NCBI GenBank assembly: GCA_016748015.1
Contig: JAAOMT010000128.1
Span: 69,538 to 133,537, forward strand
DNA: 64,000 bases
Direction: 5' to 3'
Origin: Geosiphon pyriformis
Lineage: Eukaryota > Glomeromycota > Glomeromycetes > Archaeosporales > Geosiphonaceae
The translations under genes were made by a program, and so were the position numbers. Shown here one piece after another: positions 25,325 to 33,949 of this stretch (positions are counted from its first letter, which is position 1; every line of letters begins with the position of its first letter). The notes under the pieces were generated by a model that saw only the letters and a list, made by a program, of their open reading frames with translations, was not told where the DNA came from and searched no databases.

Positions 25325-26340
25325 TTATATTTTATAAGTGAAGTCCAAATACCACCTAGCACAATACATCAACATAATTGATCTAAACTAGATGTGAATC
25401 ATGCTTTTTCTATACATAACCAGCCATTCAAGCTGATTAGAATAACACTAAACACCTATATGAACCAAAACAGGGTCATCAACCCCCCAAAAAAATAAAC
25501 AAGACTTACAAAACCTGAAATAAACACCAAATGTCTCAGCAATACCAAGTAACCTAACAACACCAACAAACAACTCTAAAAACAGACCAGAAATTGAGAT
25601 AGAGACTGAACTGCTTGGTGAAATTAGCCCATTTTTTTCTATAAAGACATGATGCTTAACCTGAACTAACCAAATCTTATCCCTAAAAGTAAGGCAAAAA
25701 TTTCACACAAATTCAATGACTTTTAGATGCACCATTTTGGAGTCACCAAAAATTAACACTGCCTTCCAGAGCCAATCTGCAAAGACAAAACTCTTACAAA
25801 TAATTGTATACACATCAACATTAAAAGCACAAGATAACATTAGTTGAAACACACAAGAAAACAAATGAGAAAAACCAGAAAGTGCTCTCCAAGAAACTGT
25901 ATGAGCATCTAACAACTGGCTATGAACAGACTTGTCAGCCATGCAAAAAAAAATGTGATCTGACATCTCAACATCCCCACAATATAAACATGTTACACCA
26001 GGATAGCATTTGTTGTAAAAACACTTCTATATAGCAACAGAAAGCCAATGATACAGAGCTTTTATAAAATAAGTGTGGACACCAACAGAGAGTCTATTGG
26101 TAAAACTAGCAGCCATATGCAAGTCCGAATGCCACACCAAAGATGAACTGAACCAATCAATGTTCAAAAGCAAACTATTCACCAAAAACCTAGAACCAGA
26201 ACCAGTCTCCCAATAAGCATGATACATGGACCAAAAAATATCATGAACAAAGTGTCTTGAACTACTAAAAACAACCTTATCTTTAGCCAATATATAACAT
26301 TCCTTCAATCAGAGTAGGAGGTGCCATTTAAAAAAAGAAG
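25325..26340 (-). mobile_element. 5'-truncated LINE, 3' end fragment
   Basis: The left edge has a TTA-repeat tail and the conserved LINE 3' end (TAAGTGAAGTCC, 25336). The pieces 25703-25966 and 26027-26308 encode the ORF2 C-terminal region (SSRHFVHDIFWSM, WHSDLHMAASF, SDHIFFC). The zinc motif His and last Cys are kept. The fragment breaks off near 26340-26400, upstream of which no RNase H is seen. Confidence 0.8.
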
Positions 26341-26399
26341 CAGTATTGACAAATATGTTTGCATATTTATTTTCCAATACACTTGAGTAATCCTTAACC

Positions 26400-26740
26400 A
26401 TTAATAATAATAATAATAAAAATATTTTATCAAAAACAAATTAAATATTACAAATATTATTATATTTAATTTATGTTGATTATTTTATAATTTTTTAAAA
26501 ATTTTTTTTTTAAAATTAAGTATTTAAAAACTATATTTTTTTAATAATTAATTAAAAATTTTGGTTTTTTGGTAATTTAATTTGTTTTTTGTATTTTTAA
26601 TAAGAAATAATTTTTTTTTAAATATAATATTAAGTTGATTTTTATTTTAAAAACAAATATTAATAATATTATAATTTTTTTTTACTTTATAAATATTTTT
26701 ATAAAATCTTTTTTTGGTTTTTTATTTTATTAAACATTTA
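26400..26740. other. AT-rich spacer
   Basis: Only A/T-rich low-complexity sequence, ending in the T-rich tail of LINE copy 3. No gene is seen. Confidence 0.5.
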
Positions 26741-26852
26741 ATGAGTGAAGCCCAACCACTATTTAGTACATAGAGCCAAACTGAGACTCAAACTAAACAT
26801 AATTCACACACTTTTTACATGTGGCTAGCCACTTAAGCCAGACAAGGCAACA

Positions 26853-27820
26853 CTACATACTTATATTAACCTGTACCCAACCACCCAGGCCAGAAAAAAA
26901 ACAACATGGTTTACAATGACTAAAGCAAACAACAAAAGATTCAATCATTCCAAGCAATCTAATAACACCATCAGACAATACTGAGGATACTTCATGAGAG
27001 AGCTCAGAAACAACCCTACTATTGCAAACCAAACCAGCCTTCTCCATAACCACCCGGTGACTAGACCTTACCAATCACATCTTGATACAATGCAATTTCA
27101 CAACAAACCTTACGAAATCAACAATCTGAGCAAGAGCCACCTTTCTATTATCAAAAACACTACAAGCTTCCTGATACCAATCATTCAACACAAACCCTTT
27201 GCAGACCAGAGTGTACAATCCAACATCGACAGAGCATTGAAATAAAACCTGCAACATGGCAAATGAAGAAACATTGAAAACACCAGCCAAGGCAGACCAA
27301 TAGACAGAAGCCTCAGCCAAGATCTTATCATAAACACTGGATTCATGAACACAAGTAAAAGCATAGTTAAAGAACTTTACACCACCACATAGCAAACACA
27401 ATACACCAGGGTAGCACTTATTATACAACTTTTTTCTAACTGCCACCAGCAACCTTCTGTGTACAGCTTTCATAAGATAAGTATGAAGCATCGAAAATTT
27501 ATAATTAGTGAAGCCAGCGAGCATATAAGAGTCAGAATGCCACACCTTTGCTGTAACAACCCAGTTGATGCAACCAATTAATGCATCAGGAATCACATCA
27601 TAACCAGGACCAGCTTTCCAATGGACATAACAAATTGACCGAAAAATATCCCTGACAAAATGACGGGCATTACCAGAAACAGCAGTACCTTCAGCAACCA
27701 GAAAATGTTCATGCACACCAGCCAACAGTGAAAAAGAAGATCCAGAGGCAGCCTGAGCAGCCAAGTCAGCTCTCTCATTACCAGAAACCCCAGAATGGCT
27801 CTTCACTTTAACCCAACTCA
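26853..27820 (-). pseudogene. LINE copy 3 end of RNase H and C-terminal region
   Basis: Open 248-codon piece 27075-27821 followed in frame by 26853-27074. It begins with WVKVKSHSGVSGNERAD, which holds the last catalytic Asp of RNase H. After it comes the region shared with the 302-codon frame at 6994-7902. The C-terminal zinc motif reads CLLCGGVKFFNYAFTC, with Tyr where other copies have His (CAT to TAT). The start of the 248-codon piece follows a nonsense codon, not a true start. Confidence 0.85.
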
Positions 27821-27821
27821 C

Positions 27822-28322
27822 AACAAAATCCTTATCTCTGATTAGATTGAAAATATGATGTCTTTTTAGCCAGCATTAATTATGGAAATCAGGGCAGGCC
27901 AGAGACAACTCAGACACACAAGCATTAATGGCAACTTGGCTGTCAAGATGCAGCACCACAGTACTTAAAGAAAGAACACATTCCAAAGACAAAGTGACAG
28001 TCTGCAACTCAGCCATAGTAGATGACAAAAGACCATAAACAGCAACACCAACACTCAGATCCAGTGCCGGAAAGTACACAGCAGCACCATTGGCAACCTC
28101 AGCAGAGCCAACATTCCTCAAAGACCCATCTGTAAAAACTTCAAAAAAACCAGACCAAACGTCATGCAATCTATCCTTAACAGCAGAAAACTCCCCAGAT
28201 CCCAAAATGTTCAAGCTGCACAACTCATCAGAGCCAGCAGAGCAAGAAGATGAGAAGCCCTGGCCCTTCAAAAACTCAGAAGAAACCACAAACCAGTGAG
28301 GTACAGAACCATGCAGATCCAA
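27822..28322 (-). pseudogene. LINE copy 3 RNase H
   Basis: RNase HI domain with FTDGSLRN (first Asp), AELQ (Glu) and LDSQ (third Asp), completed by NERAD in the next piece. All four catalytic residues are present. It is interrupted by TAA near 27873 and preceded by TGA near 28325, where copy 2 reads TGG (Trp). The role in the element is degradation of the RNA template strand. Confidence 0.88.
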
Positions 28323-28965
28323 TCTCTTTCAATGGCAAAAAGTCTTCCAATCCAACAAGCCATCTTTTTTATTGAAAAGCTGATCACCAAAAGCAACACC
28401 AAAATGCTTAAGAGATTTAACCAAATCAAAGTACAGGAACTTCCCAAGAATAGATGATAAAGGAAAGCAACCAGGACTATGAAACGCAGTGGGGAGATTG
28501 TTTACCAAAGACAATTCATTGTTCAAAAAAATTTTCACCACCCCAGCCAAAAAATTGTTTATTGAATTAATGCACAACCTGACAGAGAACTGCAAAGGAT
28601 CCAAAGGAGCCCAACCAAGAACTTGCAAATCCAAAAATCTATGACTAAACAAATGCTTGAGAATACCAGAAGCATTAAAGAACACAATCAGAGCAGCCAT
28701 TTTCTCTTCAGACTGCACTTGTTTAAAAGGTTTCAGCCCATATAATAAAGAATGATGGAAAGCAGCATCAGGAAAATCACAGGGAAGACAAGCTTTAGAT
28801 CTGAAACACTTCCTAACTAAGACATCCCACTTGCAACAAACATTAGAAGAGACAAAATTGAACTGCATACAATAGCTGACAATTGGCTGCAAGACAACTA
28901 AAACCAAATACAAAAACTGCTTATCAGTAATAGCCTTTCTTAGCACAACATTAACAAAGAAACAA
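28323..28965 (-). pseudogene. LINE copy 3 RT, C-terminal part
   Basis: Open 205-codon piece (28329-28946), the thumb and connection region between the RT palm and RNase H, matching copy 2 at 10195-10950. It is cut on its right by element A. In frame with the palm at 48803-49133 once the insertion is removed. Confidence 0.85.
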
Positions 28966-29714
28966 ATGTTGTTATGGGCAAACTTGGTGGATATGGGAAA
29001 TAGTAATGTTTGATGCTCTCAATTATGGATGATGTATCTTCTGCGTAATTCTGTTGGCTTAGTCTTGATTATTAGTCTCTGAAAGTCTATTCCTGGATGT
29101 GAATTTACTCGTTGAGTTCTTTGGTTATAAGACACAGAGTTTGTTTTTTGTCAATTGCAACATTTTTTGTAAATGTGAGCTTTCTTCTCCGAGCTAATAA
29201 GCACAGTTGTTAGGGTCTGGCATTGTCTTTTCACTCTTCTGGTAAGCTAACAAGATAATGTTAATATCTAAAACTTAGGAGGAGCTTTCTTCTTTTACCA
29301 GGCTATCACGAAGTCTATTCCCAGACAGTCGATTTTACTATGTTGCCACTTCACAAAAATAAGACAGAAAAAGAAAAAAAAAGAAAAAAAGAAAAGAAAA
29401 AGAAAGAGAGAAAAGATAAATTAGTATCGTCAATTGCCATGATCAAGAGTAATTGGTCCAAATCATTAATAGATTCAAGGCGGTTATGCTAAGAGCATCT
29501 ATCCTAGAATGAAGGTATGAGACAAGGGTTAATTTACGTAAATTCCACGAAGTTCAAGAACATAAATTCGTGATTCTGATTTCTTTTTAATAATTGGTTT
29601 ATTTCAGGAGATGAAATAGGGAAAATAATAAAGGATAAAGGGGTATAGATATTTAATTCTTGTCTAGAAGTTTGTATCTATCTGTCTGTCTTTTCTCACT
29701 TCTACAACTACTTG

Positions 29715-29722
29715 TTTTTATA
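29715..29722 (-). promoter_or_regulatory. TATA box in LTR A (3' copy)
   Basis: TATAAAAA on the minus strand, between the U3 repeats and the R/U5 part. The 5' LTR has TATAAAAG at 48459-48466. Elements B and C have a TATA-like box in the same relative place. Confidence 0.6.
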
Positions 29723-29822
29723 CATTCTTTTGGTTTTACAGGATTGCTTTCAATTGTCTTGCTATCACTAGCTATTGCTTTGTTGTTTCTGTTATTGCTT
29801 CGTTTTTCTATGTTATCACTAG

Positions 29823-30002
29823 TTATTCTATGTTATAACACATTATCTGACGTTATTACATGTTATTCTGTGTTATCCTGCATTATAACATATTATCCTA
29901 CATTATTGCATACTATTCTGTGTTATTCTGCGTTATACCATGTTATCCTACATTATAACGTGTTATCCAATGTTATTGCGCATTATTCTGTGTTATGTCA
30001 CA
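29823..30002 (-). repeat. 10-bp phased TTAT repeat in U3 of LTR A
   Basis: Eighteen consecutive 10-bp units on the plus strand, seventeen beginning TTAT and one CTAT, followed by six variable bases (often CCTACA, TCTGTG or AACATA). The same array, in the same phase, is in the other LTR at about 48557-48736. It lies upstream of the TATA box in element orientation. Confidence 0.85.
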
Positions 30003-30054
30003 TTTTGGTCATGTTTTTTTATAACTTTGAATCGGTTTTTCTATTCAGGTAACA

Positions 30055-30070
30055 TTATCCCTCTCTTTTT
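30055..30070 (-). promoter_or_regulatory. polypurine tract of element A
   Basis: On the minus strand AAAAAGAGAGGGATAA directly abuts the 3' LTR. Polypurine tracts resist RNase H and prime plus-strand DNA. B and C have similar tracts in the same place (33096-33108 and 60955-60970). Confidence 0.85.
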
Positions 30071-30803
30071 AAAATTGAGCTCCTGCGAAACCATATGTAT
30101 CTGTTATTATGGCTTCGTTTGTGTAATGTTCGATTGTTGTCTCGAGTATTGCTTTTTGTAGGTCTTTGAACTGTTGATTGGTTATTCGTCTTATGTTGTT
30201 AACTGTTATGGTTTTCATAGATCCGTTCAGTAGCACATTTAGACAATGTTGGAAGGTAGCGTATAGTCAGTATGCTGCTTTGTAATGTAGGGTCAGGTTG
30301 TTTTTCCCTACAAATTTTTCTACTTGTTGTATTGCTTCTTTGTTGAACATTTTCTGGCTGAGGTCTTTGTATGGTGTTTTCAAGTCAAGCTGTTTTCCAA
30401 TTTTGTAGAACCAATAAGCTGGGAGAAGTCTTTCTTTCCATTTCTGGGCATTGTCAGGTGTCTACTCCCCTGTTTCGGAGAGTTTGGTCCCACAAACTAA
30501 AGCTTTTTTTATTTCTTTAAGCTTGGAAACCAAGTATTTTCTTTTGTAACCTTTTTCTTATTCTTTGCCTCTTTCTTTTCCACCTCCTGCCTGAAGACAA
30601 TTTTTCCTCCAACATTGCCTTTCGGGTGGTGGGTAGGGGAGGAAACATTTAGTTCTAATTGAACTCTTGTCCTCCCCTCTCCTGCTCTTATCTTTGTACT
30701 GTATCTCTTTTTTATCAATTGTTATTTCTATTTAAGATGTCAATTTTTGAATTGTTTCAAATAATTGTTTAGATAATTTTAAAATTTAATCTGAAAAGTC
30801 CAT
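30069..30803 (-). pseudogene. ORF3 of element A, unrecognised protein
   Basis: A single 245-codon frame from ATG (30801-30803) to TAA (30069-30071), which overlaps the polypurine tract. It has five in-frame stops (three TAA, one TAG, one TGA). It is homologous along its length to ORF3 of B (33130-33783) and of C (60969-61604). Shared features are an N-terminal LSKQL...ITI...IQYKD block, LPAYWFYKIGKQL, NKEAIQQV, HYKAAY, a QHCLNVL helix-like stretch, and a C-terminus ending AQF just before the stop. I recognise no known domain, signal peptide or membrane segment. It stands in the position where some LTR elements keep env or accessory genes. Confidence 0.75.
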
Positions 30804-30883
30804 GTTGAAATTTCTATCATTTCTTGCTGCTTTTTGGATGCTATATATATTTGAATTCCCCAATTTAATTTGCTGCCCATTGT

Positions 30884-32113
30884 CTACATTTCGATGACGA
30901 TGATTGGTTTCAGATCTCGTGGTATATCTTCTGGTCTGATTAATGAAATTTGTGTTCCTAGTTGAGGTACTGATGACAATGATTCCTGTTTTTCATGATA
31001 AATTTTTAACTGATTTCCATGTGCTACTTTCTTTAAAATTCTGTCTTCTAATCGTAATTTGTAAGCTCCATTTCCTAATGCTTTGTGTATATGGAATAGA
31101 CTGTCCCACTTTGGGTCGAACTTTCCACTCCACTGTTTTTCAGCTTTTGTATGATGTAACAGTATTTGGTCTCCAATCTTGAATTTCATTGGTTGTTCTG
31201 ATAGGTGTTTATCATGTCTTTCTTTTTGTCATTCTTGAGCATGACTAATATTGTTAGCTGCTGTTCTTTGATTGTTTTCCAATGTTTCCATTAGCTGGTA
31301 TGTTCTTTGGTATAAGGTAGCTTCAAAATTCTCTTCATTGATTGTTTCTGTTGGGTATAATGATATCACTCATTCAATCGGTAACGTAGCTTTTCTTTCA
31401 TAGACTAGTTCGAATGGTGTGAACTGAGTTGTATTTTGTTTCAATGTTCAGTATGCAAAAAGTACAGAATGTATGAATAAGTTCCATTCTTGTTTGTTTT
31501 CATGACTTATTTTTGCTAGTGCTTTGCATAGTGTTCTGTTAAATCATTCTACCAGTCCGTTTGTTTGTGGGTGGTATGGTGACAATAAGGGTCTCTTTAT
31601 TTCAAACCATTGGCTTAGTTCAGTCAGCATATTATTAATAAAGTGTGTTCTCTGATCAGATAATAATTCTTTTGGACATTCATGTCAGCAAATTAGGTCT
31701 TGATGCACAAATTTGGCTACTGTTTTGGCATTGGCCACTTGGATTGCTCTGGCTTCTGGCCATTTTGTAAGATAGTTTATGGCTACAGCAATATAGTGAT
31801 TTCCTTGGGATGTAATTGAAAGAGGTCCAACCAAATCAATCCCAATTCTATCAAATAAATTTCCAACTGGAATGGGTCAAAGTGGTTCTGTTAATCTTGC
31901 TCCTCCTCTTCGCTGGCATGCATCACAATTGAGCATGTATTCGAAAATGTCTTTGTACATTGTTGGCCAATAGTATAAGTTTAGTGTTCTTTCGAGGGTA
32001 ACATCTTTGTTAAAGTGTTCTGCAGTCGGATTTGAGTGCACGCTATATAGTATAGTTTCTCTTTTACTGTCCTTGATTAGTCATTGTGGGTTGGGATGGT
32101 TTCGGCGTTCTCG
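30884..32113 (-). pseudogene. pol: element A integrase, core and C-terminal part
   Basis: Integrase inserts the cDNA into the genome. The C-terminal open piece (30884-31189) is a GPY/F-type domain (KIGDQILLHHTKAEKQW, where GPF has become SLF). The core keeps RIGIDLVGP near 31840 (first Asp), LLSDQ near 31660 (second Asp) and NGLVE near 31555 (Glu), followed by TGA where Arg is expected. The HHCC region begins at about 32000 and continues after element B at 41693. Confidence 0.85.
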
Positions 32114-32705
32114 TTGTTACTGGAGGTTTTTGGTCTCTTTTTTTAAATGTTGGTAATGTTGATTTGCTGTGAATTCACATTTTCAGGAAGTAGTTGAACC
32201 TCCAATAATTAAATTTATCTTCAAATTATCTTCTATAATTTGAACTGCTGGGCTTATAAGTGGAATGACTAATTTCTTGCCAGTTACTTTATGTAGTTAT
32301 GTTGTAGTAAACGTCAACTCTTTCCCAGGAATTGCTCATTTGGAAGCTTACTAAAATGTATAGTTACTTTGCTGTAAAAGTCAACTTTTTTACAGGAATC
32401 TCATCTGTAGGCTACCCTAATGATTGTAATAAGAAAAGAAAAGGAAAATAAAAGAAATGTAAAAGAAATAGAATTTTATCAAGGAAAATGTTTTCTATCC
32501 AGGCCTGGAGTTACTAACAGTTTACTAAAATTGGTAGCTAATTAATTTCGAAATGTTAGTTGGTTTTTGAGGATTTTCCAAGTGCAATAATTTAAAGAAT
32601 TTGGTTTTTTGAATTATTTGATATTTATTTCTTTTTGTGTGTATAAGAATGGTTTTAAGAGATAAATCTAAAGGAAGATATTTTTTCTCGAAGAGAGAAG
32701 CTTTT

Positions 32706-32713
32706 CTTTTATA
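32706..32713 (-). promoter_or_regulatory. TATA box in LTR B
   Basis: TATAAAAG on the minus strand, just downstream (in element orientation) of the 20-bp repeats. The other LTR has the same box at 41299-41306. Confidence 0.6.
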
Positions 32714-32751
32714 CAACTTGTCGTAACACTATTCTATAAACTTGAACTTTG

Positions 32752-32885
32752 CTATTTTCTACAATTTCGCTAAACTAAAGATACATTTCGGTGAACTACA
32801 AGTTATTTCTGCGAACTTATTAGATATTTCAGTGAACTATCAATTATTTCGGCAAATTTCTATAAATTTCAGCGAACTTTTGAAT
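32752..32885 (-). repeat. 20-bp phased repeat in U3 of LTR B
   Basis: Five to six units of ATTTCNGYGAAC plus eight or nine spacer bases, at intervals of 21, 20, 21, 20 and 20 bp. The array is also in the other LTR at about 41345-41478. The unit is unrelated to those in LTR A or C, but the position (upstream of TATA) is the same. Confidence 0.8.
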
Positions 32886-33095
32886 GTTACATAGTTCGGA
32901 GTATTGCATGATTGATCATCGCAATTAGGTTACATTTGTGTTGTGTACAATTTGGGTTATTAATTAAATGATAATTTTGGACATTCTTTGCTAATGTAAT
33001 AAGTGATAATTTGAAATGATAATATATGCTAATTAATGATAGGAATTATAAGATAATTTCATGCTAAATAATATCTCTAATTTCGTCTGGTAACA

Positions 33096-33108
33096 TAACC
33101 TCTTTCTC
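33096..33108 (-). promoter_or_regulatory. polypurine tract of element B
   Basis: GAGAAAGAGGTTA on the minus strand directly abuts the 3' LTR. Confidence 0.8.
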
Positions 33109-33129
33109 AAGACTGAGCTCTGTCAAAGT

Positions 33130-33783
33130 CTAAGTACTGTCTGTTATTTCCAGATAATAATTCAAAATTATTGAAGAAATTTGGTCTGAAAATTGTTGAA
33201 ATTTCAGTTTTGTGAGCTTTCCAATATATTGAATCTTCAAAGGTTGAAAAATTGGGTTTTGCAGTACGTTTTCACAGATGTGAAATAGGTCATAAAGTCT
33301 AAGAGCAGCTCTGAGCTTGTAGTGACTGTTTGTTGGTCCAGCTGTTGTTTTGAATTCATTGTGGAGTTGTTTTTGAATAGCTTCTTTTGTGAGGTTTACT
33401 GTTGTAAGTTCCAGTTTCCGTTCGTAGAGTGTTTTTCCAATGTGAAAATATCTATAGATTGGAGGATATTCAGTGTTTTCCTCATTGAGACACAATTGAA
33501 GTCTTTGTTGACTTGTAGCATTTGGTGGAATACTAATTGGAGTGAGCATTAGGTTTTCTCTTAAAGCAAGCTTTAAAAGTTCTGACAGGTGAATTCCAGT
33601 ATAACTTCTTGTGTTCTTTTTATATGGATAATATTTTCGTGAATTTGGGGCTAATTTTGTAACTACTTCTGTTTGGGTATAATTTATGTGGTTTCCAGTA
33701 ACAGTAATGGATAATTCAGGTATTGTTTTTAAAGCTAACATTAGTTTTTGGGATAATTGTTGAATGTTTTGAGGAATAGTCAT
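33130..33783 (-). CDS. ORF3 of element B, unrecognised conserved protein
   Basis: An uninterrupted frame of 217 codons from ATG at 33781-33783. It has the same block order as ORF3 of A and C: LSQKL...SITVTGNHINY near the N-terminus, YRYFHIGKTLYE near residues 110-125, NLTKEAIQKQ, HYKLRAALRLYDLFH and a C-terminal helix-like block. The conserved terminal RAQ lies in another frame at about 33107-33121, so a small indel has probably changed the last few residues. The protein is rich in Leu, Lys, Gln and Asn, without an evident signal peptide or membrane helix. No family is recognised. It sits between integrase and the 3' LTR, on the same strand as pol, with no separate promoter seen. Confidence 0.7.
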   Translation of the reverse strand: MTIPQNIQQLSQKLMLALKTIPELSITVTGNHINYTQTEVVTKLAPNSRKYYPYKKNTRSYTGIHLSELLKLALRENLMLTPISIPPNATSQQRLQLCLNEENTEYPPIYRYFHIGKTLYERKLELTTVNLTKEAIQKQLHNEFKTTAGPTNSHYKLRAALRLYDLFHICENVLQNPIFQPLKIQYIGKLTKLKFQQFSDQISSIILNYYLEITDST

Positions 33784-33949
33784 TATAAGCAATTGAAAAA
33801 CTAAAAATTATTTTTGGTGTATGGGTTTTTATGTTATTTTTGTTTTGTTTTTGTTAGATTGTTTTCTAAATTATAAGAGAATAACTAGTAAAATTAAATC
33901 AAGTGTTCAGGTTGGAAGGTTGTTCAATGACAACTATTGGTTCTAAGTT

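Larger units (their letters stand above)
26745..28969 (-). mobile_element. LINE copy 3, 3' part (split by element A)
   Basis: 3' end block AATGAGTGAAGCCCAA at about 26740, then the ORF2 C-terminal region, RNase H and the end of RT. At 28966-28969 (ATGT) the LTR of element A interrupts the reading. Removing A and one copy of ATGT joins this piece to 48799 in frame (28946 and 49133 minus the 19833-base insertion differ by a multiple of three). This is the best preserved LINE in the window. Confidence 0.92.
28970..30054 (-). repeat. 3' LTR of element A
   Basis: 1085 bp, from TGTTATGGG to GGTAACA on the plus strand. It equals 47714-48798 in length. In the first 251 bp I count 27 differences to the other LTR, all transitions. 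The right third is U3 (10-bp phased repeats), the middle carries the TATA box and a long A/G run (29360-29420), and the left is U5. Confidence 0.95.
32118..33095 (-). repeat. 3' LTR of element B
   Basis: 978 bp, starting TACTGGAGG (the TA is probably a mutated TG) and ending GTCTGGTAACA. The start is set by the TTGT target duplication and by continuity of the element A integrase reading. The 408 bp shared with 41281-41688 differ at 16 places, all transitions. An inverted pair TGGAGGTT/AACCTCCA lies in U5 (near 32120 and 32197). Confidence 0.85.

Noticed and set aside
1-26700. Mitochondrial or bacterial endosymbiont DNA, given the AT richness
   Set aside because: The AT-rich parts align to LINE and Gypsy sequence with transitions; there are no organelle or bacterial genes.
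29823-30002. CRISPR-like array
   Set aside because: Units are 10 bp without spacers of 25-40 bp and lie in an LTR of a eukaryotic element.
29660-30161. Leu-rich plus-strand open frames in LTR A (also 48404-48682)
   Set aside because: They are the 10-bp TTAT repeat read through; no coding support.
30884-31189. Chromodomain at the integrase C-terminus
   Set aside because: The segment ends after the GPY/F-type domain; no aromatic-cage pattern of a chromodomain was seen.
33130-33783. ORF3 as an envelope protein
   Set aside because: No signal peptide, transmembrane helix or glycosylation-rich ectodomain is evident; only the position is env-like.
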